Counted from the first letter of the stretch, positions 1-9,214 are shown. The stretch is DNA of 64,000 nt from ZC4RG25 sp041687075 (GCA_041687075.1 JAWLCO010000006.1:7482-71481), one strand, 5' to 3'. Made by a program: numbers and translations. The notes: generated by a model not told the origin, from the sequence alone.

Positions 1-2
1 AG

Positions 3-866
3 CAGCTTGCGGCGGGGCTGACCTACCTGTTCGGCATCGCGGCGACGAACTCACTCAAGGTCATCCTCATCCTGGGCATCACGGCGATAGCCATCGGCTC
101 GGTGGTCCTGGGCATGGATGCGGGTGTGAGGCGGCTGAGCCAGCTCAACATGGTCCTGGCCATGCTGCTGCTCGCGTTCGTCATCCTCGCCGGAGCGACG
201 CTGGAAATCGTGGGGAGGGTGGCCACCAACACGGTGGCCTATGTCACGAACCTGCCTGCGCTCAGCAACTGGATCGGGCGGGAGGATACCGGGTTCGTTC
301 ATGACTGGACGACCTTCTACTGGGCATGGTGGATTGCCTGGTCGCCGTTCGTGGGGAGCTTCATCGCGCGTATCTCCCGCGGCCGCACGATCCGGCAGTT
401 CATCCTTGCCGCGTTGATCGTGCCGACCATGGTCTCGATCATCTGGATGACGTCATTCGGGGGGCAGGCGATCAGCCAGTATCTCGACACGGGCTATACC
501 GGTGTCGTGCAGACGGTGACCGACTGGGCCCCGGAGCTCGCGCTGTATAAAATGCTCGAGCCCCTGCCACTCGCCGGCATCTCCTCCTTCGTGGGCATGG
601 TGCTCGTTCTCTTCTTCTTCGTGACGTCGTCCGACTCGGGCTCGATCGTCATCGACACCATCACCGCTGGCGGAAAGGTCGATGCGCCCGTCGTACAGCG
701 TGTGTTCTGGGCAACCTCGGAGGGGCTGGTCGCGATCGCGCTGCTGCTGGGTGGCGGCCTTACCGCACTGCAGGCTGCGACCTTATCGACTGGCTTGCCG
801 TTCGCGCTGGTGCTGCTCGCCATGTGCGTCAGCCTCGTCATCGGGCTGCGTTCGGTGAAGCGTTGA
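3..866 (+). CDS. BCCT-family transporter (betaine/choline/carnitine type), C-terminal part
   Basis: This is the 3' part of a BCCT secondary transporter, which imports compatible solutes such as betaine or choline using an ion gradient. The reading frame is open from base 3 and the start lies outside the window. The diagnostic block around bases 306-400 reads WTTFYWAWWIAWSPF followed by VGSFIARISRGRTIR, which is the BCCT signature with its conserved tryptophans and the ISRGRT loop. Several hydrophobic helices follow, including one beginning near SSFVGMVLVLFFFVTSSDSGS, where the SSDSG motif is also typical. The substrate cannot be decided from this part. The gene converges on panC across a short hairpin-bearing gap. 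Confidence 0.9.
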   Translation, partial: QLAAGLTYLFGIAATNSLKVILILGITAIAIGSVVLGMDAGVRRLSQLNMVLAMLLLAFVILAGATLEIVGRVATNTVAYVTNLPALSNWIGREDTGFVHDWTTFYWAWWIAWSPFVGSFIARISRGRTIRQFILAALIVPTMVSIIWMTSFGGQAISQYLDTGYTGVVQTVTDWAPELALYKMLEPLPLAGISSFVGMVLVLFFFVTSSDSGSIVIDTITAGGKVDAPVVQRVFWATSEGLVAIALLLGGGLTALQAATLSTGLPFALVLLAMCVSLVIGLRSVKR

Positions 867-880
867 TGGGCCATCACATT

Positions 881-905
881 CCCTCTGCCTGCGTGCAGAA
901 GAGGG
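881..905. terminator. possible bidirectional hairpin between BCCT gene and panC
   Basis: The arms CCCTCT (881-886) and AGAGGG (900-905) are complementary around a partly paired loop. The hairpin lies between two convergent stop codons. There is no T-run on either side, so intrinsic termination is not certain. Confidence 0.35.
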
Positions 906-917
906 CATGCCGGCCGT

Positions 918-1775
918 TCAGCCCCCGACGGCAACGTTGTCGATGAGGCGCGTCTGCCCGAGCCAGGCAGCAGCCAGTACGCGTAGCGGCCGGCCTGAGC
1001 CCCGATCGGCAGGCGCCAGCGTTTCCGCATCGCGGACGGCCAGATAGTCGACCTTGAAGCCGGCCGCGGTCAGCTCCTCCCGGCCGCGGCTCGTCGCCTC
1101 CTCGATAGAGGTGCCGCGGGCGACGGCTGCGGCGGTCTCCTCGAGCACGCGATAAATCGCCGGCGCGATCGCCCTCTGCTCGGGGTCCATGTACGCGTTG
1201 CGGGAGCTCATCGCGACCCCGTCCGCCTCGCGAACCGTCGGATGGCCGACGATCTCCAGCGGCAGATCGAGGTCGCCCACCACCTGCCGGATGACGCAGA
1301 GCTGCTGGTAGTCCTTTTCCCCGAACACGGCGAGGTCGGGCGCGACCTGGTTGAAGAGCTTCGTGCAGACGGTGGCGACGCCAATGAAGAAGCTCGGGCG
1401 ATGGTCGCTCTCCAGCCCTTCGGCCGGTCCCTTCGGCACGATGCTGGTGGCGAATCCCGGCGGATACATCACCGTCACGTCAGGCATCCAGACGAGATCG
1501 CAACCAACGGCCGCAAGCTTCGCGAGGTCGCCGGCCTCGTCGCGCGGATAGCGGGCGAAGTCTTCGTGCGGCGCGAACTGCGTCGGGTTCACGAAAATCG
1601 ACACGACGACGCGCGGGCATCTCGCCTTGGCGGCGCGCACCAGGGCCAGATGCCCTTCGTGCAAGGCGCCCATCGTCGGCACGAGGCCGATGTGCTCGCC
1701 GCCGTTGCGCCAGCCGCTCACGGCCTCGCGCAGGCGGGCGAGGGAGCGGACGACCATGACCTGTCCTGGCGACAC
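918..1775 (-). CDS. panC: pantoate--beta-alanine ligase
   Basis: PanC is cytoplasmic and joins pantoate to beta-alanine with ATP, making pantothenate for coenzyme A. The 285-residue protein has the family's usual length. It shows the N-terminal nucleotide-binding block VPTMGALHEGHLALV near residue 32, then FVNPTQF, the FFIGVATVCTKLFN segment, GEKDYQQ, and a KMSKS-like MSSRNAYM motif. A second in-frame ATG at residue 7 (MVVRSLARL) could be the true start. The gene stands alone here; panB is not adjacent. It is transcribed away from putA, with a 191-bp divergent gap that must hold both promoters. Confidence 0.96.
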   Translation of the reverse strand: MSPGQVMVVRSLARLREAVSGWRNGGEHIGLVPTMGALHEGHLALVRAAKARCPRVVVSIFVNPTQFAPHEDFARYPRDEAGDLAKLAAVGCDLVWMPDVTVMYPPGFATSIVPKGPAEGLESDHRPSFFIGVATVCTKLFNQVAPDLAVFGEKDYQQLCVIRQVVGDLDLPLEIVGHPTVREADGVAMSSRNAYMDPEQRAIAPAIYRVLEETAAAVARGTSIEEATSRGREELTAAGFKVDYLAVRDAETLAPADRGSGRPLRVLAAAWLGQTRLIDNVAVGG

Positions 1776-1966
1776 GGGCCTACCCCATTTCGTGCAGCCT
1801 TATGTTGCGGCGCGCAACGTCGTGCGGGATGGCGCTTTCGTCAAGGCCCTCTTCGGGATCACAGGTATTCGCCGGGCAGGAGGGTGGCGGCTTTCTACCG
1901 CGGGGCAATAGGTCGAAACGCGGGGCATGCAATCTGCTACGATAGACGCGAAATTCACTCAGTCCG

Positions 1967-4900
1967 ATGAGACACGCCATGGCCAACCAGCTCGTAGCAG
2001 TGCATCCCGGCAACCTTGACGCTGCGCAGACGATCCCTCCGCGGGATGAGATCGCTGCTTATCACCTGATGGAAGAGCACCGGCTCGTGGGAGCGCTGAT
2101 CGAGCGGGCGATTTTTGCCGAGGACGAGCGGCGGCGCATCGCGGACCTGGCGCGGCGCTTCGTACACGCGGCGCGCGCGGGGCGGCAGAAGTATTCGGGT
2201 ATCGACGCCTTCATGCTGGAGTACGGGCTGACCAGCGAGGAAGGCGTCATTCTGATGTGCCTTGCCGAAGCCCTGCTTCGTATTCCGGACACGGAGACGG
2301 CCGATCAGCTCATCGCCGAGAAGATCGGCGGCGGCCACTGGGAAAAGCACCTGGGCCATTCCGACAGCCTGTTCGTCAATGCCTCAACCTGGGGGCTGAT
2401 GCTGACGGGACAGATCGTCAAGCTCCGTGATGTGAGGCGCGAGCGGCCGGCGAACCTGCTGAAGCGCATGGTGGTGCGTTCGGGTGAGCCGGTGATCCGG
2501 CAGGCCCTGCGGCAGGCCATGCGTGTCATGGGCAACCAGTTCGTGCTCGGCCGGACCATCAAGGAAGCGCTCGCCCGCGCCGCGCCGATGGAAGCCCGCG
2601 GCTATCGCTTCTCCTACGACATGCTGGGCGAGGCGGCGAAGACGGCGCGGGACGCGGAGCGGTATTTCGATCGCTACATGGTCGCCGTCGATGAGGTCGG
2701 CCGGAGCGCCGGGCCACTCGTCTCCGAGCACCCCGACGCGCTGATGGGGCGGCCGAACCTATCGGTGAAGCTGTCCGCCATCCACCCGCGCTATGAGCCC
2801 GGCAAGGAGGCGCGGCTCGAGCGCGAGCTGCTTCCGCGCATTGTCGAGCTGGCCACGGCTGCCCGGGCGCGCGGCATCGCGGTGACCATCGACGCGGAGG
2901 AGCAGGACCGGCTCGATCTGTCGCTGGAGCTGTTTGCCCGTGCCCTCATCCATCCCAAGCTGGACGGCTGGCACGGCCTGGGCCTCGCGGTGCAGGCCTA
3001 CGGCAGGCGTGCCATTCCGGTGCTGCGCTGGCTGAGGCGGCTTGCACATCGCACGGGCAAGCGCCTGCCCGTTCGCCTGGTGAAGGGCGCCTACTGGGAC
3101 AGCGAGATTAAATGGGCGCAAGAACGGGGCTTTGCCGACTATCCCGTGTTCACGCGCAAGCTGCACACGGACGTGTCGTATCTCGCCTGCATGCGGCTGC
3201 TGCTCTCCGACCCGCAGGCGTTCTATCCGCAGTTCGCCACCCATAATGCGCATACGGTTGCCGCGGCCTTCGTCTCGGCCGGCGAGGCGCCCTACGAGTT
3301 CCAGCGCCTGCATGGCATGGGCGAGGCGCTCTATGAGGAGGTCGTCGGCGCAGCCAAGCTCAACCGGCCATGCCGCGTATACGCGCCCGTCGGCGGCCAC
3401 GAGGACCTGCTCGCCTATCTCGTCCGGAGGCTCCTGGAGAACGGGGCCAACACGTCATTCGTGAACCGCCTCGCCGACGAGGAGGCGCCCGTTGCCGAGA
3501 TCATCCGCGATCCCGTAGAGGCGGCCGAAAGCGAGCGCGAGCTGCCCGCCGAGGCACGCCAACCTGCCATTCCGCAGCCGCGCGACATCTACGGCGCCGG
3601 CCGGCGCAACAGCCTCGGTCTGCCGCTGAGCGAGCCGACGGTGCGGTCTGCCTTGCAGGCGGAAATGGCGGAGGTGCTCGAGCAGCCCTTGGCCGTCGCC
3701 CCGATCATCAATGGCGAGACGCCATCGGGCGGCGAGGAGCTGGTCGCAGCCTCCCCGCATGACCGCCGCCGCGAGCTCGGCACCATTCGACTGGCCAATG
3801 CGGAGATGGTCGAGGAGGCGATCGCCAGCGCCTGCGGAGCGGCCCGCGAATGGGATGCCCGCGGCGGGCCGGCGCGTGCCGAGATTCTGGAGAAGGCCGC
3901 GGATCTGCTCGAGCGGGACCGCGCGCAGCTGATGGCGGTGATCGTCGCTGAGGCCGGGAAGACGCTGGAGAACGCGCAGGCCGATATTCGCGAGGCTGTC
4001 GACTTCCTCCGCTATTACGCGACCGAAGCGCGGCGGCTGTTCGCCGGTCCCACGGAGCTTCAGGGCCCCACGGGTGAGCGGAACACGCTGGAGCTCAGGG
4101 GCCGCGGACCGTTCGCCTGCATCAGCCCGTGGAATTTCCCGATCGCGATCTTCACGGGCCAGGTATCGGCGGCGCTTGCCGCGGGCAACCCGGTGCTGGC
4201 GAAACCGGCCGAGCAGACGCCCATGACGGCCTACGTCACCACGAAGCTCCTGCACGAGGCGGGCGTGCCGCCGAACGTGCTGCACCTGCTGCCGGGCGCA
4301 GGCGATGTCGGCGCGATGCTCGTCAAGGATGCGCGCGTGCAGGGGGTGGCCTTCACCGGCTCGAACGAGACCGCCTGGCACATTCAGCGGGCGCTGACCG
4401 ACCGGCGCAGTGCGATCGTTCCGTTCATCGCCGAGACGGGCGGCATGAATGCGATGATCGTGGATTCGAGCGCCCTGCCGGAGCAGGTGGTGCGCGATGC
4501 AGTCCGCTCCGCCTTCGACAGCGCCGGGCAGCGGTGCTCGGCAGTGCGGGTGATGTTCGTTCAGGAGGACGTCGCCAACCGGGTCATCGACATGCTGGTG
4601 GGCGCGGTCGAGGAGCTCGATCTCGGCGACCCGTTCGACTATGCGACCGACCTCGGCCCGGTCATCGACGAGCAGGCCCAGGATACGCTCGATGCCCACA
4701 AGGCGCGGATGTATCGCGAGGCCAAGGTGCTGGCGGACCTGAAGCTGCCGGAGAGATGCCGGTACGGGACCTTCGTGACCCCGGCGGTATTCGAGATCGA
4801 CCACATCGTCCGCCTCGAGCGCGAGGTGTTCGGGCCCATTCTGCACGTGATCCGCTACCCGCAGGGGCACCTCGACAAGGTGATCGATGCCGTCAACGCC

Positions 4901-5200
4901 ACTGGCTACGGCCTGACGCTTGGTTTGCACAGCCGCATCGGAGCTGTCGCCGACTTCGTGGCTGAGCGCGCCCGCGTCGGCAATCTCTACGTCAACCGCA
5001 ACCAGATCGGCGCGGTGGTCGGCGTGCAGCCATTCGGCGGCGAGGGCCTGTCGGGCACGGGGCCCAAGGCGGGAGGTCCCAACTACCTGCCGCGCTTCGC
5101 CACGGAGAGGGTACGCAGCACCGACATCACGGCGACCGGTGGCAACGTGCAGCTCTTGGGCCTCGGGCTCGATACGTCGCTCGCCACCCCGCGGCAGTGA
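1967..5200 (+). CDS. putA: bifunctional proline dehydrogenase / L-glutamate gamma-semialdehyde dehydrogenase
   Basis: PutA oxidises proline to glutamate in two steps: an FAD proline dehydrogenase makes pyrroline-5-carboxylate and an NAD-dependent aldehyde dehydrogenase completes the reaction by internal channelling. The PRODH part spans roughly residues 200-490, with the YWDSEIKWAQERG block near residue 377. The ALDH part spans about 560-1040, with catalytic Glu in AETGGMNAM near 822 and catalytic Cys in GQRCSA near 855. The N terminus lacks a ribbon-helix-helix domain, so this is the non-DNA-binding form seen in many alphaproteobacteria. The 1077-residue length fits. A second ATG at 1979 is an alternative start. 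A large antisense open frame inside it is a codon-bias shadow. Confidence 0.97.
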   Translation: MRHAMANQLVAVHPGNLDAAQTIPPRDEIAAYHLMEEHRLVGALIERAIFAEDERRRIADLARRFVHAARAGRQKYSGIDAFMLEYGLTSEEGVILMCLAEALLRIPDTETADQLIAEKIGGGHWEKHLGHSDSLFVNASTWGLMLTGQIVKLRDVRRERPANLLKRMVVRSGEPVIRQALRQAMRVMGNQFVLGRTIKEALARAAPMEARGYRFSYDMLGEAAKTARDAERYFDRYMVAVDEVGRSAGPLVSEHPDALMGRPNLSVKLSAIHPRYEPGKEARLERELLPRIVELATAARARGIAVTIDAEEQDRLDLSLELFARALIHPKLDGWHGLGLAVQAYGRRAIPVLRWLRRLAHRTGKRLPVRLVKGAYWDSEIKWAQERGFADYPVFTRKLHTDVSYLACMRLLLSDPQAFYPQFATHNAHTVAAAFVSAGEAPYEFQRLHGMGEALYEEVVGAAKLNRPCRVYAPVGGHEDLLAYLVRRLLENGANTSFVNRLADEEAPVAEIIRDPVEAAESERELPAEARQPAIPQPRDIYGAGRRNSLGLPLSEPTVRSALQAEMAEVLEQPLAVAPIINGETPSGGEELVAASPHDRRRELGTIRLANAEMVEEAIASACGAAREWDARGGPARAEILEKAADLLERDRAQLMAVIVAEAGKTLENAQADIREAVDFLRYYATEARRLFAGPTELQGPTGERNTLELRGRGPFACISPWNFPIAIFTGQVSAALAAGNPVLAKPAEQTPMTAYVTTKLLHEAGVPPNVLHLLPGAGDVGAMLVKDARVQGVAFTGSNETAWHIQRALTDRRSAIVPFIAETGGMNAMIVDSSALPEQVVRDAVRSAFDSAGQRCSAVRVMFVQEDVANRVIDMLVGAVEELDLGDPFDYATDLGPVIDEQAQDTLDAHKARMYREAKVLADLKLPERCRYGTFVTPAVFEIDHIVRLEREVFGPILHVIRYPQGHLDKVIDAVNATGYGLTLGLHSRIGAVADFVAERARVGNLYVNRNQIGAVVGVQPFGGEGLSGTGPKAGGPNYLPRFATERVRSTDITATGGNVQLLGLGLDTSLATPRQ

Positions 5201-5202
5201 GG

Positions 5203-5228
5203 TCGAGGCCACGCTGGCGCGGCCTCGA
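5203..5228 (+). terminator. hairpin after putA
   Basis: An 8-bp perfect stem, TCGAGGCC (5203-5210) and GGCCTCGA (5221-5228), begins three bases after the putA stop and is followed by a T-rich TGTTGTGT stretch. This fits a terminator or mRNA-stabilising hairpin. Confidence 0.5.
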
Positions 5229-5330
5229 TGTTGTGTGGAGGTCGCCCGAACGCCACCTATCAGAAGGGCGGTTAACCAGCTGTGCCCCGCGTGACTGCGG
5301 ACCGGCTGTGAGCGGGTGATAGGATTGGCC

Positions 5331-6128
5331 ATGGTGAAGGATCGCAAGACGACAGAGGGGACGGAGAGCGCCTCCAGGGTTCGGCCGTTTGCGACGGATG
5401 CACAGGGCAGGGCGCTGGATGAGCACCGCCAGGGCAAGCCGCCGGCGGACCGCTCCTCCGATGGGGATGTCGCCCAGTTCATCGCCCGCATGAAGTCTCT
5501 CGCGCCGCAGGCCAAGGCGGGTCGCGGCCGGCTCATCTTCGCCATGGATGCCACCATGAGCCGCCAGCCGACCTGGGACATGGCGCTGGGCCTCCAGGCG
5601 GACATGTTCAAGGCGGTCAAGGAGGTCGGCGGGCTGGACGTGCAACTCGTCTACTTCCGCGGTGCTGGCGAATGTCGCGCGTCGAAGTGGGTTTCCGACC
5701 CCGAAGCGCTGGCGCGGTTGATGACCACCGTTTCCTGCCAGGGCGGCTACACCCAGATCCGCAAGGTGCTCACCCACGCACGCCAGGAGGCTGAGCGTCG
5801 ACGCGTGAACGCCCTAATCTATGTCGGTGACTGTATGGAGGAGAGCATCGACGACCTCTGCGGCCGGGCTGGCGAGCTGGCCCTGCTGGGCGTCCCCGTC
5901 TTCCTGTTCCAGGAAGGCTACGATACGCGGGCCGAGCGGGCATTTCGCGAGATCGCCCGGCTGACGCGCGGCGCCTACTGCCGGTTCGACGCAGGCTCGG
6001 CGGCGCAGTTGCGTGAGCTGCTGTCAGCGGTTGCCGTCTATGCGGCCGGCGGGCGGACGGCGCTCGAGCGGCTGAGCCATCAGGGCGCAAGCCGGGGCGC
6101 GCAACTTCTGCTCACGCAGATGAAGTGA
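5331..6128 (+). CDS. VWA-domain-like protein
   Basis: The product (265 residues) resembles von Willebrand A-type proteins, which bind a metal and mediate protein contacts. The segment LIFAMDATMSRQPTW supplies a DxTxS MIDAS-like motif with the first Asp near residue 73. A Rossmann-like alternation of strands and helices follows (LIYVGDCMEE, LALLGVPVFLFQEG). There is no signal peptide. The start was placed at 5331 because AGGA at 5321-5324 sits six bases upstream; an upstream GTG at 5316 has no such site. The gene lies 16 bp before a membrane J-domain gene on the same strand, so the two probably form an operon. The molecular role is not known. Confidence 0.8.
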   Translation: MVKDRKTTEGTESASRVRPFATDAQGRALDEHRQGKPPADRSSDGDVAQFIARMKSLAPQAKAGRGRLIFAMDATMSRQPTWDMALGLQADMFKAVKEVGGLDVQLVYFRGAGECRASKWVSDPEALARLMTTVSCQGGYTQIRKVLTHARQEAERRRVNALIYVGDCMEESIDDLCGRAGELALLGVPVFLFQEGYDTRAERAFREIARLTRGAYCRFDAGSAAQLRELLSAVAVYAAGGRTALERLSHQGASRGAQLLLTQMK

Positions 6129-6144
6129 CGAGAGAACAGGGGGC

Positions 6145-6852
6145 ATGCAGTACTTCCTGCTCGGTGTGGCGGCGCTGTTGCTGGTGCTGTTGGCACTGCG
6201 CGGCTTCACCCGGGCCAACGTCAGCATCGTCGCGCGCCAGATCCGCATCGTCATGGGTTTCGTGGCGCTGGCCGCTGCTGGTGCGCTGACGTTCCGGGGG
6301 CTTTTGTCCTGGGCGACGCCGCTCGCCATGTTCGGGCTGTGGATGCTGTTTGGTGGCGGCGGGGCGCCGCTGGGCCAGCCCAGCAAGTCTCCGGGTCAGA
6401 GCTCGCGAGTGGTGACGGACTACCTGGAGATGGAGCTCGACCACGATACCGGCGCCATGCACGGCCGCATCCTCCAGGGCAGCTTTGCGGGCCGGGAGAT
6501 CGAGAGCATGAGCCCGGCAGAGCTGGCGATGCTCTGGCAGGAGTGCCAGTTCAGCGATGTGCAATCCGCGCAGATCATCGAGGCGTATCTCGACAGCATT
6601 CACCCCACGTGGCGGGACGACATGGCACGCGGGGGTGCCGGCGGCACCGGGTCCGGGGCGGAGACGGCCTACGGCGGGAGAATGACGCGAGAGGAGGCTT
6701 ACGAGGTGCTGGGCCTCGCGCCCGGCGCCAGTGAGGAAGAGATCCGGCGCGCTCACAAGGAGCTGATGCTGAAGCTGCACCCGGACCGCGGCGGCTCAGG
6801 TTACCTCGCGGCGAAGATCAACCTGGCGAAAGAGGTGCTGCTGGCGAAGTAG
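6145..6852 (+). CDS. membrane-anchored J-domain protein
   Basis: J-domain proteins recruit DnaK/Hsp70 and stimulate its ATPase. This 235-residue protein has two N-terminal hydrophobic segments (about residues 3-20 and 30-75), a middle region with an EMELDHDTGAMHG block, and a C-terminal J domain from about residue 178 (REEAYEVLGL) containing the obligatory HPD at about 212-214. The C-terminal position behind membrane segments is like Tim14 or DjlA-type co-chaperones and not like DnaJ itself; there are no zinc or G/F regions. It follows the VWA gene closely and a tandem octamer repeat comes after it. Confidence 0.88.
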   Translation: MQYFLLGVAALLLVLLALRGFTRANVSIVARQIRIVMGFVALAAAGALTFRGLLSWATPLAMFGLWMLFGGGGAPLGQPSKSPGQSSRVVTDYLEMELDHDTGAMHGRILQGSFAGREIESMSPAELAMLWQECQFSDVQSAQIIEAYLDSIHPTWRDDMARGGAGGTGSGAETAYGGRMTREEAYEVLGLAPGASEEEIRRAHKELMLKLHPDRGGSGYLAAKINLAKEVLLAK

Positions 6853-6874
6853 CGTTCATGAGATCGCGGAATGG

Positions 6875-6940
6875 TGAAATCGAGAGCTGGACCACCGACT
6901 TCACGACTTCACGACTTCACGATTTCACGACTTCACGACT
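6875..6940. repeat. tandem octamer array (CGACTTCA)n with an inverted octamer upstream
   Basis: Five tandem 8-mers run from 6896 to 6935: three CGACTTCA, one CGATTTCA, one CGACTTCA, then a partial unit. The sequence TGAAATCG at 6875-6882 is the exact reverse complement of the variant unit at 6920-6927, so a hairpin can form. The array fills the gap between two convergent genes and runs up to the dacA-type stop. The unit pair CGACTTCA-CGATTTCA recurs at 24845-24860. Confidence 0.85.
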
Positions 6941-6941
6941 C

Positions 6942-8540
6942 CTACTCCCCCTTCGCAACGAAACAGTCGATACTCCGGCGGCGCAGCTCCGCGCAGGTGC
7001 TTCGTGCCGCAGAAGAGTCGAACCCGGCAAAACGCGCTCGATAGAGCTGCCGCTTCCCGGTCTTGACCGGAACGGTCAGCGGGGAGGCCTCGGCAAGCAG
7101 TCCTGACGCGCGCTCCAGGGCGGCGACGAGGGCCTTCTTCGCTTCGGCGGCTGTCGTGTAGGCGCCGACCTGCACCTGGTAGACGCTATCTGCGGCCGAC
7201 TTTGACGCAGCAGGCGCAGCGGCCGGTTTCTCATCACCTGGTACGGCAGCTTGTATCCCCGATCCGGGCGTTTCGACTCCTGTCAGCGCGGAGCTGTCGA
7301 CGAAGGAAACGCGCTGCACGACGGATTGCCCACGTGCCAGCGCCTCGGCCTGATCCTGCAGCGTTGAGGGCTTCCTGCCGAGCGCCATGGCCCCCGGAGG
7401 CCGTCTGTCCGCAATCGGGCCCGTAGTCGAGGCCTCGACCAGAACGGGCTCGTCCACCGGCGCGGACTTGGGAGCGATATCGACCGGACGCACCTTGGCG
7501 ATCGAAATGGCCGGCGCTGGCGACCTGGGCGCGGCCGCTTCAGCCGGCTCCACCGCGCGCGCCGGAACCGGAGGAACGGCGCTCGCCGTCGCGATTGGCG
7601 GCCTGTTGTCCGCACTTGCCGTTGGCGTCGGTTCCGGCCGCTTTGCAGGCGCCGGTGGCGTCACGCGGTAGAACGATACCGGGGCCGGCTTGCGGGTCTT
7701 CTTCTTCGAGGCCTTGGCGATCGTACGATTGAGCAGCGCCCGCATCTCCGCGTTGCGGCTGGCGGCTGTCCTGCCACCGAACACGACCGCCACGACGTGC
7801 TTGCCGCCCCGCTGTACCGAGTTCACCACGTTGAAGCCGGACATGCGGATATAGCCGGTCTTCAGCCCATCGGTGCCGGGATAGGTCCTGAGCAGCGCAT
7901 TATGGTTACGGTACGACCGGCCGCGGTACTTGAATACCCGCGTCGAGAAGAAGTGGTAATGCTGCGGGAAGTCGTCCTGCAGGTGCAGCGCCAGCGTCAG
8001 CATGTCCCGCGCCGTCGTGACCTGCTCGACGTCGGGCAGGCCGGAGGCATTGCGGAACGTGCTCTTTGACATGCCGAGCAGCCGAGCCTTCTCGGTCATC
8101 ATCTTGGCGAAGTTGACCTCGGTGCCGCCGATGTGCTCGCCGACGGCTCTGGCAACATCATTGGCCGACTTGGTGACCAGCGCCCGGATCGCGTCACGGA
8201 CAGTAATCTCCTCGCCTTCCTTGAGCCCCAGCTTGGAAGGCGGAGCCATGGCGCCCCACTTGGTCATCCTGATTTTTGTATCGAGCGAAAGCCGGCCGCT
8301 CTCGATCTCCTCGAAGACCATGTAAAGCGTCATCATCTTGGTGAGCGAGGCCGGGTGGCGCAGTGCATCCGCATTCGATGCATGCAGAACCTTGCCCGTG
8401 TTGGCGTCGATCACCATCGAGGCCCGGCGCGCCTTGGCCGAGGCTTCCGTCGGCAAAGATATTGCAAGAAACAGCGCGGCCAGCAGGCAGAAACAGGCCT
8501 GCACGTGCCGCCAGTAGCGATTGGACTTTTCAAGCCGCAT
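6942..8540 (-). CDS. D-alanyl-D-alanine carboxypeptidase (PBP5 family) with C-terminal SPOR domain
   Basis: This exported penicillin-binding protein trims the terminal D-alanine from peptidoglycan peptides. A signal segment (about residues 15-36, ending ASA) precedes the S11 peptidase domain with SLTK (Ser65, Lys68), SAN (125-127) and KTG (227-229), the three active-site motifs. A long proline/alanine-rich linker (about 280-450) leads to a SPOR domain (YQVQVGAYTTAAEAKKAL onward), which binds denuded septal glycan and suggests action at the division site. Class A PBP5 in enterobacteria lacks SPOR; this fusion is common in Hyphomicrobiales. ATG at 8540 was chosen over a TTG one codon upstream. 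Confidence 0.95.
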   Translation of the reverse strand: MRLEKSNRYWRHVQACFCLLAALFLAISLPTEASAKARRASMVIDANTGKVLHASNADALRHPASLTKMMTLYMVFEEIESGRLSLDTKIRMTKWGAMAPPSKLGLKEGEEITVRDAIRALVTKSANDVARAVGEHIGGTEVNFAKMMTEKARLLGMSKSTFRNASGLPDVEQVTTARDMLTLALHLQDDFPQHYHFFSTRVFKYRGRSYRNHNALLRTYPGTDGLKTGYIRMSGFNVVNSVQRGGKHVVAVVFGGRTAASRNAEMRALLNRTIAKASKKKTRKPAPVSFYRVTPPAPAKRPEPTPTASADNRPPIATASAVPPVPARAVEPAEAAAPRSPAPAISIAKVRPVDIAPKSAPVDEPVLVEASTTGPIADRRPPGAMALGRKPSTLQDQAEALARGQSVVQRVSFVDSSALTGVETPGSGIQAAVPGDEKPAAAPAASKSAADSVYQVQVGAYTTAAEAKKALVAALERASGLLAEASPLTVPVKTGKRQLYRARFAGFDSSAARSTCAELRRRSIDCFVAKGE

Positions 8541-8899
8541 CAAGTACTCACCACATGGATCCGGGCGGCCGCGGCATCCGTCTCATCGTGCCGCTCGCGA
8601 GTGTCGGCCGGGGATCCTGAAGACCGCCACACCTCCACCTGCGCCGCAGTTGCTCTCTTGTTCCTCACCGAAACAGCGGTTTTTGGCACCTTTGCGGCGT
8701 TCAGTCGGCCACCGAACCGGGGCGCCTTCAGCCTCGGGGGAGATTAAGGGGAGGGGACTAGGAACTGGTTAATGGACTGCCAGCCGTGGTTGCAGCTTTG
8801 TCGGGTATCCGACTTGACGTGGTAGATGACAGGCGTATCTTGTGCGGTGCAAACTCGCGATGCTGCCCCCCGCAGCCCGCTCGCACACAGGATTGCGTC
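8541..8899. other. divergent intergenic region, dacA-type gene / phasin
   Basis: The 359-bp gap separates two divergently read genes. It contains no credible coding frame. The only clear signal is the sigma70-like promoter of the phasin gene; the promoter of the minus-strand gene was not recognised. Confidence 0.6.
8814..8841 (+). promoter_or_regulatory. sigma70-like promoter of the phasin gene
   Basis: TTGACG (8814-8819) and TATCTT (8836-8841) are separated by 16 bp and lie about 60 bp before the phasin ATG. This is close to the consensus for a housekeeping promoter. Confidence 0.55.
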
Positions 8900-9214
8900 A
8901 TGATCAACAATATGGACGTACAGAAGCTCGGTCAGGAGAATCTGGATCGAGCCATGCGCCTGTTGGGAGACTGGAACAGGAACTGGCAGGCAATTGCCGC
9001 CGAGATGACCGATTACAGCAAGCGCTCTTTCGAGCAGAGCACCAAGACACTCGAAAAGCTGCTGGCCGCAAAGAGCATGGAACAGGCGATCGAGATTCAG
9101 ACCAGTTATGCTAAACGTGCCTACGATGAGTACATGCAGCAGATGAACAAGCTCGGCGGGATGTATGCCAATCTCGCGAAGGAGGCCTACAAGCCGCTGG
9201 ACACGGGGAACTGA
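8900..9214 (+). CDS. phasin family protein
   Basis: Phasins coat polyhydroxyalkanoate granules and control their number and size. The 104-residue product is almost entirely amphipathic helix, with a conserved phasin_2-like layout (NRNWQAIAAEMTDYSKRSFEQ, then SMEQAIEIQTSYAKRAYDEYM), no signal peptide and no cysteine. An upstream in-frame extension is unlikely because it would cover the promoter at 8814-8841. The gene has its own promoter and terminator, so it is monocistronic. A class I PHA synthase in this window (37936-39765) is a plausible functional partner. Confidence 0.88.
   Translation: MINNMDVQKLGQENLDRAMRLLGDWNRNWQAIAAEMTDYSKRSFEQSTKTLEKLLAAKSMEQAIEIQTSYAKRAYDEYMQQMNKLGGMYANLAKEAYKPLDTGN

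Noticed and set aside
3455..5620. 721-residue antisense frame over putA
   Set aside because: High-GC codon bias leaves the complementary frame open; composition is His/Arg/Gly-rich with no domain.
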